From positions 2,914,001 to 2,978,000 of the forward strand of contig CP109468.1 of assembly GCA_036227345.1 (NCBI GenBank): 64,000 nt of DNA, given 5' to 3'. Below the pieces are notes generated by a model. It was given only the letters and a program-made list of their open reading frames with translations, was not told the origin of the DNA and searched no databases. Origin of the DNA: Streptomyces sp. NBC_01463 (GTDB lineage: Bacteria > Actinomycetota > Actinomycetes > Streptomycetales > Streptomycetaceae). The position numbers and the translations under genes were made by a program. This document shows, one piece after another, positions 52,274 to 60,363 of this stretch; position 1 is the first letter of the stretch; each line of letters opens with the position of its first letter.

Positions 52274-53320
52274 TCAGTGCGTCCGGCGGGTGACGAACTC
52301 CGCCAGGGCCAGCAGATCGCCCGCCGCCGAAAGGTCGGGGACGGCCCGGGACAGGTGGTGCACCGCGCGGGCCATCCGGTCCGCGGCGCAGATCTGCGCC
52401 CAGTCACGGCCGCCCGCCCGGTCCACGGCGTCGGATGCGCGGCTCACCTCGGCGGCCGTGTTCATCGGGCCCCGGTAGAGCGCGGCGAGCTCCGCCGCCG
52501 CCGGGGTGCCCGAGGTCAGCGCGGCCACCACGGGCAGCGACTTCTTGTGGGCGGAGAGGTCCGCCCCGACCGGCTTCCCGGTCTGGGAGGGGTCGCCCCA
52601 GATGCCGATCAGGTCGTCGATGAGCTGGAACGCCAGTCCGGCCTCCCGGCCGAAGCCGTCCATCGCGCCGACGGCACGTTCCTCCACGCCCGCGTAGAGC
52701 GCGCCCAGCGCGCACGCACAGCCGAGCAGGGCTCCCGTCTTGGCCGTGGCCATGGTGAGGCACTCGTCCAGCGAGACCTCGTCAGGTCCGCGCTCCTCGA
52801 AGGCGCAGTCGGCCTGCTGGCCGGCGCAGAGCTCGATGACGCAGGTGGAGAGGCGGGCCGAGGCGCGGGCCGACACGGACCGGGCGTCCTCGGCGAGGAG
52901 CCGCTGGGCCAGGGCGAGCATGGCGTCGCCCGCGATGACGGCGTCCGGGATGCCGAAGACCGTCCAGGCCGTGGCCCGGTGGCGGCGGGTGCGGTCCTCG
53001 TCGATGACGTCGTCGTGCAGCAGGGTGAAGTTGTGGGCCAGTTCGACCGCGACGGCCGCCCGCACGGCTTCTCGCGGGTCACCGCCGAGCGCCCGGGTGG
53101 CGGCCAGGACGAGCGCGGGTCTGATCGCCTTGCCGGCGCCGCCCGCGGCCGGGCTGCCGTCGGCGTGCTCCCAGCCGAAGTGGTACATCGCGACGCGCCG
53201 GATCGAGCCCGGCAGTGAGGCGACCGCGGCCCGCAGGTGCGGATCGACGAGGGTCCGGGTGTACTCCAGGAGCGCCGCGGCATCGTTGCCCTCGGTGGCG
53301 GCGGCGTCGGTACGGGTCAT
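52274..53320 (-). CDS. polyprenyl diphosphate synthase, probable encapsulin cargo
   Basis: 348 residues from ATG 53320; an in-frame GTG at 53398 would add a Pro/Gly/Ala-rich N-terminus of 26 residues. First aspartate-rich motif HDDVIDED with DDVID at 103-107. The second motif reads DDLIG (235-239) rather than DDxxD, a variant frequent in actinobacterial members. It makes all-trans prenyl diphosphates from IPP and an allylic substrate. It directly follows a family 2B encapsulin gene, the arrangement in which polyprenyl transferases are known cargo. The N-terminal flexible segment is the likely targeting part. Confidence 0.92.
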   Translation of the reverse strand: MTRTDAAATEGNDAAALLEYTRTLVDPHLRAAVASLPGSIRRVAMYHFGWEHADGSPAAGGAGKAIRPALVLAATRALGGDPREAVRAAVAVELAHNFTLLHDDVIDEDRTRRHRATAWTVFGIPDAVIAGDAMLALAQRLLAEDARSVSARASARLSTCVIELCAGQQADCAFEERGPDEVSLDECLTMATAKTGALLGCACALGALYAGVEERAVGAMDGFGREAGLAFQLIDDLIGIWGDPSQTGKPVGADLSAHKKSLPVVAALTSGTPAAAELAALYRGPMNTAAEVSRASDAVDRAGGRDWAQICAADRMARAVHHLSRAVPDLSAAGDLLALAEFVTRRTH

Positions 53321-53422
53321 GGTCAATCGGTCACCCCGGTCGTTGCCGTCCCCGGCCCCGGTGGCTGTCGCCCCGGGGCCGGGGACGTGGGTGGTCACTG
53401 TGGTGCGCCGGCTGCGGCCGAC

Positions 53423-53451
53423 GGGGCCCGGACCCGGCAGGTCCGGGCCCC
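53423..53451 (-). terminator. intercistronic hairpin between shell and cargo genes
   Basis: GGGGCCCGGACC (53423-53434) and GGTCCGGGCCCC (53440-53451) pair perfectly over 12 bp, 7 bp downstream of the shell stop codon. It has no U tract. It could attenuate cargo transcription or protect the shell mRNA 3' end. Confidence 0.6.
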
Positions 53452-53457
53452 GTGGAC

Positions 53458-54864
53458 TCACCGCCAGCGGCTGACCTCGACGTTCTCCAGGACGCCGAGG
53501 GCGTCCGGGACCAGAACGGCCGCCGAGTAGTAGGCCGTCACGAGGTAGGAGATGATCGCCTGCTCGTCGATCCCCATGAAGCGGACCGAGAGGCTGGGTT
53601 CGATCTCGTCCGGGATGCCCGTCTGCTGGAGCCCGATGACGCCCTGTTCGGCCTCGCCGGTCCTCATACAGATGATCGACGTGGTGCGGGCGTCCGTGAC
53701 CGGGATCTTGTTGGACGGGAAGATCGGGACCCCGCGCCAGGCCGGCACGTGCTGGCCGCCGACGTCCACGCTCTCCGGCACCAGGCCGCGCTTGTTGCAC
53801 TCGCGGCCGAAGGCGGCGATGGCCCTCGGGTGGGCGAGGAACAGCTTGGATCCGCGGCGGCGCGAGAGCAGTTCGTCCATGTCGTCGGGGCTGGGGGCCC
53901 CGTCGTGCGGCTGGAGCCGCTGCCCGTAGTCGCAGTTGTTGAGCAGGCCGAACTCCCGGTTGTTGATGAGCTCGTGCTCCTGGCGCTCGCGCAGCGCCTC
54001 GACCGTGAGCCGCAACTGCTGCTCGGTCTGGTTCATCGGCTGGTTGTAGAGGTCGGCGACCCTGCTGTGGACCTTCAGAACGGTCTGCGCGACGCTCAGT
54101 TCGTACTCGCGGGGCGCCGACTCGTAGTCCACGTACGTGTGCGGGACGACGGCCTCGCCGACGTGGCCCGCGGAGAGGTCGATCTCCGCCTCGCCGTAGT
54201 TGTTGGTGCGCTGGTGCGGGATGGTGAGCAGCCCCGCGAGGTGCGTGCGCAACGGCTCGGACCGCTCGGCGAGGTTGAGCACGTCGGCCCGCCGCAGGGT
54301 GAGGACCGTGCACGCCGTGACGGCGCGGGCCGTGTACTCCCAGACGGCGTCGCCCTCGATGAGGGAGTGGTCGCCGAAGTAGGCCCCGTCCGCATGGACG
54401 CCGAGCACCGTCTCGTCCCCGTACTGCCCGGTGCCGATCTTCTCGACCTTGCCGTGCGCCAGCAGGAAGACCCGGTCCGCCGCCTCCCCGGCCGTGGCCA
54501 GGAGCTGTCCGGCGGAGATGTCGCGCTGCTCGCACCGCCTGGCGAGTTCGGCGAGGGCCTCCTCGTCCCCGAAGTCCCTCAAGGCCGGAAGCTCACCGAG
54601 CTCGGCGGGGATGACCGAGACCCGGTCCCCCGTCTGTACGAAGGTCACCCGGCCGTCCCCGACCGAGTAGCTCAGCCTGCGGTTCACCCGGTATGTGCCG
54701 CCCTGCACCTGGACCCACGGCAGCATCTTCAGCAGCCACCGTGAGGTGATCTCCTGCATCTGCGGAGCGGACTTGGTGGTCGTCGCGAGGTTCCGCGCGG
54801 CTGCCGTGCCCAGACTCTGCTGCGGCGGCACCTGCGCGTTCTGAACCTCTTCACCAACGGACAT
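53458..54864 (-). CDS. eshA: family 2B encapsulin shell protein with cyclic-nucleotide-binding domain (EshA-like)
   Basis: 468 residues from ATG 54864 (GAGAGGA upstream). An N-terminal arm of about 90 residues is followed by an inserted cNMP-binding domain (95-205) with the cassette [11 protein letters not shown] at 162-172, then an HK97-type shell domain to the C-terminus. This is the EshA architecture of streptomycetes (SCO5249/EshA of S. griseus), now classed as family 2B encapsulin nanocompartments. The shell assembles around cargo, here probably the prenyl synthase encoded 137 bp downstream. The ligand of the cNMP domain is not established; cyclic nucleotide binding has been reported for EshA. 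Confidence 0.93.
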   Translation of the reverse strand: MSVGEEVQNAQVPPQQSLGTAAARNLATTTKSAPQMQEITSRWLLKMLPWVQVQGGTYRVNRRLSYSVGDGRVTFVQTGDRVSVIPAELGELPALRDFGDEEALAELARRCEQRDISAGQLLATAGEAADRVFLLAHGKVEKIGTGQYGDETVLGVHADGAYFGDHSLIEGDAVWEYTARAVTACTVLTLRRADVLNLAERSEPLRTHLAGLLTIPHQRTNNYGEAEIDLSAGHVGEAVVPHTYVDYESAPREYELSVAQTVLKVHSRVADLYNQPMNQTEQQLRLTVEALRERQEHELINNREFGLLNNCDYGQRLQPHDGAPSPDDMDELLSRRRGSKLFLAHPRAIAAFGRECNKRGLVPESVDVGGQHVPAWRGVPIFPSNKIPVTDARTTSIICMRTGEAEQGVIGLQQTGIPDEIEPSLSVRFMGIDEQAIISYLVTAYYSAAVLVPDALGVLENVEVSRWR

Positions 54865-55270
54865 CTGTCGTCCTCTCGATTCATCGGCTGACCTGCAGAA
54901 GAAGCCTTTCAGCATGGAGACTCGGCACGCCATTACACAAAAGAGTGTGACTAATCGGGCTTTGGGCTGGGCACAACGCTGCGCGATGCCCGCCTCTGCG
55001 GCCCGCTGCCCTTCATGCGGGCCGTGCGGACCCAGTTGCTCCCCAGGGGGTCCCGGTGCCCGGCATCCACCACGCGGTGTCCGGCCCCGCGCCGTGGCTC
55101 GCCCAGGGCTGAACCACCCTGCGGCGCGCCCGGAATTGACCGGATCGGCTCGCACAACGCCCGAACAGGGCCCCGCAATCTCCCCGTAACTGGTCCGGGA
55201 CCGCGTCAGTCGGGTACATCGGGTACAAGCCCTGTACGGACGCACTCCCCCACGCACGAAGGAGTCGGTC
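54865..55270. promoter_or_regulatory. divergent region between encapsulin and amidase genes
   Basis: 406 bp without a credible gene. An imperfect inverted repeat, ATTACACA (54932-54939) / TGTGACTAAT (54946-54955, two extra bases), lies about 70-90 bp upstream of the encapsulin start and overlaps a likely minus-strand -10 (TAATGG). The rest contains several GGGTACA-like words near 55215. Possible regulator sites for encapsulin expression. Confidence 0.45.
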
Positions 55271-55861
55271 ATGTCTTCTCCCATGTCCGCGAGCACCTTT
55301 CTCGCAGCCCTCAAGAACGAAGGCCTCACCGTCGTCCAGGTCGGTGACTGGCGCACCCACAACCGCAACCACAAGGGCGCCTGGGGCCCGGTCAACGGCG
55401 TGATGATCCATCACACCGTCACCAAGGGCACCGACGCCACCGTCCGGATCTGCCGCGACGGCTACGCCGCGCTGCCGGGGCCGCTGTGCCACGGCGTCAT
55501 CGCCAAGGACGGCCGGGTCCACCTGGTCGGCTACGGACGGGCCAACCACGCCGGGCTCGGCGACGACGACGTCCTGCGCGCCGTCATCGCCGAGAAGGGC
55601 CTGCCGGCGGACAACGAGGCCAACACCGACGGGAACCGGCACTTCTACGGTTTCGAGTGCGAGAACCTCGGCGACGGCAAGGACCCCTGGCCCGCCGTCC
55701 AGCTCGAAGCCATCGAGAAGGCCGCCGCCGCGGTCTGCCGCCACCACGACTGGACCTCCCGGTCGGTCATCGGTCACCGGGAGTGGCAGCCCGGGAAGGT
55801 CGACCCGCGCGGCTTCTCGATGACCGGCATGCGGGCCCGGATCCACGACCGGCTGAAGTAG
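55271..55861 (+). CDS. N-acetylmuramoyl-L-alanine amidase (Amidase_2/PGRP type)
   Basis: 196 residues. Zinc-dependent amidase: HHTVTKG near residue 47 (first His), NHAGLGDDD near 94, and [15 protein letters not shown] near 166-180 with second His and Lys. It cleaves the amide between MurNAc and L-Ala. No signal peptide is present, unlike a typical secreted autolysin, so it may act only after lysis, or be exported by another route. It is divergent from the encapsulin gene. Confidence 0.88.
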   Translation: MSSPMSASTFLAALKNEGLTVVQVGDWRTHNRNHKGAWGPVNGVMIHHTVTKGTDATVRICRDGYAALPGPLCHGVIAKDGRVHLVGYGRANHAGLGDDDVLRAVIAEKGLPADNEANTDGNRHFYGFECENLGDGKDPWPAVQLEAIEKAAAAVCRHHDWTSRSVIGHREWQPGKVDPRGFSMTGMRARIHDRLK

Positions 55862-55903
55862 GCCGGACGCCCGTCGCGGCCGGGGCCCGGCCACAATGGA
55901 GGC

Positions 55904-56830
55904 ATGCCCTCCACGCCCGCCGGCCCGCCAGGCCTCTCCCGGCTGCAGCCGGTGCTCCCGTCACCCCTGCGGCCGGCCGAGGACGAGCGCTTCGCCCGGC
56001 ACGGCGTGACGCTGCTCCTCAAGCGCGACGATCTGATCCATCCGGACCTGCCGGGCAACAAGTGGCGCAAGCTGGCCCCCAACCTCCTCGCCGCCGCCGG
56101 CCGCCCCGTGCTCACGTTCGGCGGGGCGTACTCCAGCCATCTGCGCGCCACGGCCGCGGCGGGCCGGCTGCTGGGGTTCCGCACCGTCGGCGTCGTCCGG
56201 GGCGACGAGCTCGCCCACCGCCCGCTGAACCCCTCGCTGGCCCGGTGCGCGGCCGACGGCATGCAACTTCACTTCGTGGACCGCCGGACCTACCGCGAGA
56301 AGACCGATCCGCAGGTCCTGGCGGGGCTGCTGCGGGCCCACGGGGAGTGCGAGGTCATCCCGGAGGGCGGCAGCAACGCCCTGGCCGCACAGGGCTGCAC
56401 AGAGCTCGGCCGCGAGCTGCGCGGGGCGGCCGACGTGGCGGCGGTCGCCTGCGGCACCGGCGGCACCCTCGCCGGACTCGCGGCCGGACTCGCGCCGGGG
56501 CAGCGCGCCCTCGGCATCCCGGTCCTGCGCGGCGGCTTCCTGGCGGACGCGGTGCGGGACCTCCAGCGGGAGGCGTTCGGCGGTCCGGCCGGCACCTGGT
56601 CGCTCGACGACCGCTTCCACTTCGGCGGCTACGCCCGTACCACCCCCGAACTGCACGCCTTCGCGGACGACTTCGAGGACCGCCACGGGCTGCCGGTCGA
56701 GCGCCTCTATGTGGCCAAGGTCCTGTACGCGCTCACGGCACTGGCCGCGGAGGGCGCCTTCCCCGCGGGCAGCACGGTCGCGGCCGTGATCACCGGACGT
56801 CCGGACGATCAGTCCGCGTCCTCCCGGTAG
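55904..56830 (+). CDS. PLP-dependent ACC deaminase/D-cysteine desulfhydrase-like enzyme
   Basis: 308 residues of fold-type II PLP protein. The Schiff-base Lys lies in LPGNKWRKL (near residue 50) and FGGAYSSHLRATAAAG forms the phosphate/cofactor contact. Homologues include 1-aminocyclopropane-1-carboxylate deaminase and D-cysteine desulfhydrase; the exact substrate is not decided. Its last 22 bp overlap the end of the antiporter gene on the opposite strand. Confidence 0.88.
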   Translation: MPSTPAGPPGLSRLQPVLPSPLRPAEDERFARHGVTLLLKRDDLIHPDLPGNKWRKLAPNLLAAAGRPVLTFGGAYSSHLRATAAAGRLLGFRTVGVVRGDELAHRPLNPSLARCAADGMQLHFVDRRTYREKTDPQVLAGLLRAHGECEVIPEGGSNALAAQGCTELGRELRGAADVAAVACGTGGTLAGLAAGLAPGQRALGIPVLRGGFLADAVRDLQREAFGGPAGTWSLDDRFHFGGYARTTPELHAFADDFEDRHGLPVERLYVAKVLYALTALAAEGAFPAGSTVAAVITGRPDDQSASSR

Positions 56831-58407
56831 GCGGCGGCCTCCTCCAGGTCGAGGCGCCTGAGCAGGGTCCGCATCATCTCGTCGTCGATGCGGCGCTCGT
56901 CCCGCAGCCGGACGAAGACCTCGCGCTCGGCCTCGATCATCTCGCCGGCGAGACGCCGGTAGGTGTCGTCGGCCGACTCCCCCGTCACCGGATTGGCCGC
57001 ACCGAGCCGCTCCCAGACGGCGTTGCGGCGGCGCTCCAGGACCGTGCGCAGCCGGTCGGTGAGCGGCTGGGGCAGGCTGTTGCGCTCGTCGGTGAGCAGG
57101 TCCTCCAGCCGCGTCTCGGCGGCCGTGGACGCCTCGCTCTGGGCCTGCGCCTCGGCGAGGGTCTCGGCCTGCTGGTCGCGGCCCGGGAGCCTCAGGACCC
57201 GGACCAGGAGCGGCAGCGTGAGCCCCTGGATGACGAGGGTGCCGATGACCGTGGTGAACGTCAGGAAGAGCACCAGGTTGCGGGCAGGGAAGTCCTCCCC
57301 GTCCGAGGTGAGCATCGGGATGGAGAACGCGATGGCGAGCGAGACGACCCCGCGCATCCCGGCCCAGCCGACGATCAGCGGCGAGGTCCAGTTGGTCTCG
57401 GGTTCGCGTCGTCTGATGCGTTTCGACAGCAGGCGCGGCAGATAGGTCGCCGGATAGACCCAGATGAAGCGGACGACGACGACCGCCAGGAACACCGCCA
57501 CCGCGTACCAGAGGGCGTCGGCGACGGCGTACGTGCCGAGCCCCTTCAGCACGAACGGCAGCTGGAGGCCGATCAGCGCGAAGACGGCGGACTCCAGGAT
57601 GAACGCGACCATCTTCCAGACCGCGGCCTCCTGGAGCCGGGTGGCGAAGTCGACCTGCCAGGAGCGGTGGCCCAGATAGAGCGCGACGACGACCACGGCG
57701 AGCACCCCGGAGGCGTGCACGCGTTCGGCGGCGGCGTAGGCCACGAAGGGGATCAGGAGCGACAGGGTGTTCTGGAGCAGGGGCTCCTTCAGGTGCGTGC
57801 GGAGCCAGTGCAGCGGGACCATGAGCACCAGGCCGACGCCGACACCTCCGACCGAGGCCAGCAGGAACTCGCCGATCCCGGCGCCCCAGCTCATCCCCTC
57901 GCCCACTGCGGCGGCGAGCGCCACCTTGTAGGCGGTGATGGCCGTGGCGTCGTTCACCAGGGACTCGCCCTGCAGGATCGTGGTGACCCGGGCGGGCAGC
58001 CCGACCCGGCGCGCGATCGCGGCGGCGGTGACGGCGTCCGGCGGGGCGATCACGGCGCCGAGCACCAGGGCGGCGGTCAGCGGCAGATCGGGCACCAGCC
58101 GGTACGCCAGCCAGCCCACCGCGACGGTCGCGAACAGCACGTAGCCGACGGACAGCAGGGCGACGGGACGGAGATTGGCCCGCAGGTCCAGGTACGAACT
58201 GTCCACCGCGGCCGTGTAGAGCAGCGGCGGCAGCAGGAGCGGCAGCACGATGTGCGCGTCCAGGGTGTACGTCGGCACCCCGGGCACGTACGAGCCGATC
58301 AGCCCGAGGGCCACCAGCAGGAGGGGGGCCGGCACCGGCGTGCGGCGGGCGAGCCCCGCCATCGCCGCACTGGCCGCTACCAGTGCCACCAGTGGCAATG
58401 CGTCCAT
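56809..58407 (-). CDS. CPA1-family Na+/H+ antiporter
   Basis: 532 residues with about 12 membrane helices. Transport-site segments GAVIAPPDAVTAAAIARR and LQGESLVNDATAITAYK contain the conserved Asp/Asn residues of CPA1 antiporters (NhaP/NHE-like). A C-terminal cytoplasmic region of about 130 residues, rich in Glu/Arg, is typical of regulatory tails. Probably exports Na+ or K+ in exchange for protons. Divergent from the UBP zinc-finger gene with 35 bp between starts. Confidence 0.92.
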   Translation of the reverse strand: MDALPLVALVAASAAMAGLARRTPVPAPLLLVALGLIGSYVPGVPTYTLDAHIVLPLLLPPLLYTAAVDSSYLDLRANLRPVALLSVGYVLFATVAVGWLAYRLVPDLPLTAALVLGAVIAPPDAVTAAAIARRVGLPARVTTILQGESLVNDATAITAYKVALAAAVGEGMSWGAGIGEFLLASVGGVGVGLVLMVPLHWLRTHLKEPLLQNTLSLLIPFVAYAAAERVHASGVLAVVVVALYLGHRSWQVDFATRLQEAAVWKMVAFILESAVFALIGLQLPFVLKGLGTYAVADALWYAVAVFLAVVVVRFIWVYPATYLPRLLSKRIRRREPETNWTSPLIVGWAGMRGVVSLAIAFSIPMLTSDGEDFPARNLVLFLTFTTVIGTLVIQGLTLPLLVRVLRLPGRDQQAETLAEAQAQSEASTAAETRLEDLLTDERNSLPQPLTDRLRTVLERRRNAVWERLGAANPVTGESADDTYRRLAGEMIEAEREVFVRLRDERRIDDEMMRTLLRRLDLEEAAAYREDAD

Positions 58408-58442
58408 CTCACGGTCCTCGCATCCGTCGTAACCTGGCCATC

Positions 58443-58703
58443 ATGAGTGAGTGCCCGCATGTACTGGACCTGCCGCGCCCCGAGCCCGCACCCCTCTCCG
58501 AGACCTGTCTCGAATGCCGGGCAGCGGGTACCCACCCCGTGCAACTGCGACTGTGCCTGATCTGCGGCCATGTCGGCTGCTGCGATTCGTCGCCGCACCA
58601 GCACGCCACCGGACACTTCAAGGAGACGGGTCATCCGTTGATGCGGAGTTTCGAGGCCGGCGAGAGCTGGCGCTGGTGCTTCGAGGACGGTTCGATCGTC
58701 TGA
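58443..58703 (+). CDS. UBP-type zinc finger protein
   Basis: 86 residues with the zinc-finger UBP (ZnF_UBP) pattern: CPHVLDLPRP, CLECRA, LCLICGHVGCCDSS, HQHATGHF. Several Cys and His are placed to bind up to three zinc ions. Bacterial members lack a ubiquitin partner and their role is unclear. It is divergent from the antiporter gene and may be co-regulated with it. Confidence 0.9.
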   Translation: MSECPHVLDLPRPEPAPLSETCLECRAAGTHPVQLRLCLICGHVGCCDSSPHQHATGHFKETGHPLMRSFEAGESWRWCFEDGSIV

Positions 58704-58772
58704 CGTCTGGGTACGTCAAACCGGCGCCTGTTGTTCGTAATTGACCGCCGCAGACCTCTAGCCACTGTGTGT

Positions 58773-58793
58773 ACTCATGGGCTTACCATGAGT
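58773..58793. promoter_or_regulatory. 8-bp inverted repeat upstream of the anti-sigma/sigma operon
   Basis: ACTCATGG (58773-58780), 5-nt spacer GCTTA, CCATGAGT (58786-58793): perfect. It precedes the anti-sigma gene start by about 144 bp and contains the ATG of a possible small ORF. Either an operator or a leader hairpin. Confidence 0.55.
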
Positions 58794-58934
58794 GACAGTC
58801 ATGGGATGGGGTCCCGGCGACACGGCATCATGGATCGCGATAGCGTCGCCGGACCAAGAACCGAAGACGTACCGCACGGCTCCGGGGCATCCGTCCCCGG
58901 ATCCTCGAATGAGTTTGTGCCACCTTGGAGGTGA
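58788..58934 (+). CDS. possible small upstream ORF of the anti-sigma/sigH operon
   Basis: 48 codons from ATG 58788, ending TGA at 58932-58934, which overlaps the Shine-Dalgarno (GGAGGTGA) of the anti-sigma gene and lies 2 bp before its start. That positioning would couple translation. Against it, the Shine-Dalgarno upstream is weak, the third-position GC is below the local norm and no family is recognised. In S. coelicolor a short ORF (ushY) is described upstream of the anti-sigma gene. Confidence 0.3.
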   Translation: MSDSHGMGSRRHGIMDRDSVAGPRTEDVPHGSGASVPGSSNEFVPPWR

Positions 58935-58936
58935 GG

Positions 58937-59350
58937 GTGTCCCAGATCGCAGGCGAGCCCGGGAATCAGGACTTCGTAGAGGTCCGGCTGCCCGCTGCGG
59001 GTGCCTACCTGTCGGTGCTGCGTACGGCCACGGCCGGTCTCGCAGCGCGTTTGGACTTCACTCTCGACGAGATCGAGGATCTTCGCATCGCGGTCGACGA
59101 GGCCTGCGCGATCCTGCTTCAGCAGGCCGTGCCCGGCTCCGTCCTCAGCTGCGTGTTCCGTCTCGTCGACGATTCTCTCGAGGTGACGGTCTCGGCCCCG
59201 ACGACGGACGGCCGGGCGCCGGAGCGCGACACCTTCGCCTGGACGGTGCTCTCCGCACTGGCCGGAAAGGTCGACTCCTCGGTCGCCGATGACCGTACGG
59301 TCAGCATCAGCCTGTACAAACAGCGCGGCGCGGGACCCGGGCCGGCGTGA
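58937..59350 (+). CDS. anti-sigma factor (RsbW/UshX-like HATPase)
   Basis: 137 residues from GTG 58937 (GGAGG 5 nt upstream). It is a small GHKL-ATPase anti-sigma factor: residues 14-60 (VRLPAAGAYLSVLRTATAGLAARL) and VDEACAILLQQ form the N-box region. It overlaps the sigma gene by 4 bp. It matches UshX/PrsH, the known anti-sigma of SigH, which responds to osmotic and other stresses in S. coelicolor. It has no obvious paired anti-anti-sigma gene here. Confidence 0.92.
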   Translation: MSQIAGEPGNQDFVEVRLPAAGAYLSVLRTATAGLAARLDFTLDEIEDLRIAVDEACAILLQQAVPGSVLSCVFRLVDDSLEVTVSAPTTDGRAPERDTFAWTVLSALAGKVDSSVADDRTVSISLYKQRGAGPGPA

Positions 59351-60327
59351 GCAACGGGAACGGGGACGGTCCTGTGCGGGACGAGACGATCCGACCAGGG
59401 GTGGTGCGCACAGCAGGCATCCCGGAACAGCAGGCCCTGCCTCATCCGGTGGACGGGGCGGACCAGCCCCGTGCGGTGGACGGGACGGACGGGCCCGCCG
59501 GCATTACGGTCGCGGTGGAGCAGTCGCAGGCGGAGCGGGCAGGCCAGATGAGCGAGCACGGGCACCACGATCCACACGACCGCAGCGGGGCGCGGGCGTT
59601 GTTCATCGAGCTGGGCAAGCTCCCGGACGGCTCGCCCGAGAAGGCGGAGCTGCGCAACCGGCTGGTGCGGATGCACCTGCCGCTGGTGGAGCACCTGGCG
59701 CGGCGCTTCCGCAACCGCGGAGAGCCGCTCGACGATCTGACCCAGGTCGCCACGATCGGTCTGATCAAGTCGGTGGACCGGTTCGACCCCGAGCGCGGCG
59801 TCGAGTTCTCGACGTACGCGACACCCACGGTCGTCGGTGAGATCAAGCGGCACTTCCGCGACAAGGGCTGGGCGGTGCGGGTGCCGCGCCGGCTCCAGGA
59901 GCTGCGCCTCTCGCTGACCACGGCGACCGCGGAGCTGTCCCAGCAGCACGGCCGCTCGCCCACGGTGCACGAGCTGGCGGAGCGGCTCGGCATCTCCGAG
60001 GAAGAGGTCCTTGAGGGCCTGGAATCGGCCAATGCGTACAGCACGCTCTCGCTGGACGTGCCGGACACGGACGACGAGTCCCCGGCGGTCGCGGACACGC
60101 TCGGCTCGGAGGACGAGGCGCTGGAGGGCGTCGAGTACCGCGAGTCGCTCAAGCCGCTGCTGGAGGACCTGCCGCCGCGGGAGAAGCGGATCCTGCTGCT
60201 GCGGTTCTTCGGGAACATGACCCAGTCGCAGATCGCGCAGGAGGTCGGCATCTCGCAGATGCACGTCTCCCGGCTGCTGGCCCGCACCCTGGCCCAGCTG
60301 CGCGAGCGGCTGCTCGTCGAGGAGTGA
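59347..60327 (+). CDS. sigH: RNA polymerase sigma factor, SigB/SigF-type (SigH-like)
   Basis: 326 residues. A disordered N-terminal segment of about 80 residues precedes the regions 2-3-4 of a SigB/F/G-family sigma (RMHLPLVEHLARRF, DLTQVATIGLIKSVDRFDP, STYATPTVVGEIKRHFRDKGW, LPPREKRILLLRFFGNMTQSQIAQEVGISQMHVSRLL). The GTG start overlaps the anti-sigma stop by 4 bp. An in-frame ATG (MSEHGHHDPHD, residue 68) offers a shorter form, reminiscent of the several translation products described for S. coelicolor SigH. Controls osmotic stress and aerial development genes. Confidence 0.92.
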   Translation: MSNGNGDGPVRDETIRPGVVRTAGIPEQQALPHPVDGADQPRAVDGTDGPAGITVAVEQSQAERAGQMSEHGHHDPHDRSGARALFIELGKLPDGSPEKAELRNRLVRMHLPLVEHLARRFRNRGEPLDDLTQVATIGLIKSVDRFDPERGVEFSTYATPTVVGEIKRHFRDKGWAVRVPRRLQELRLSLTTATAELSQQHGRSPTVHELAERLGISEEEVLEGLESANAYSTLSLDVPDTDDESPAVADTLGSEDEALEGVEYRESLKPLLEDLPPREKRILLLRFFGNMTQSQIAQEVGISQMHVSRLLARTLAQLRERLLVEE

Positions 60328-60363
60328 GCGGGCGCCAGGAGGAGTAGTGAGGACCCGGCGGGC

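Noticed and set aside
52274..54535. Fusion of encapsulin and prenyl synthase suggested by a 753-codon minus-strand frame
   Set aside because: Codons upstream of the synthase start are in a different frame from the shell gene and give Arg-rich nonsense; the two are separate genes.
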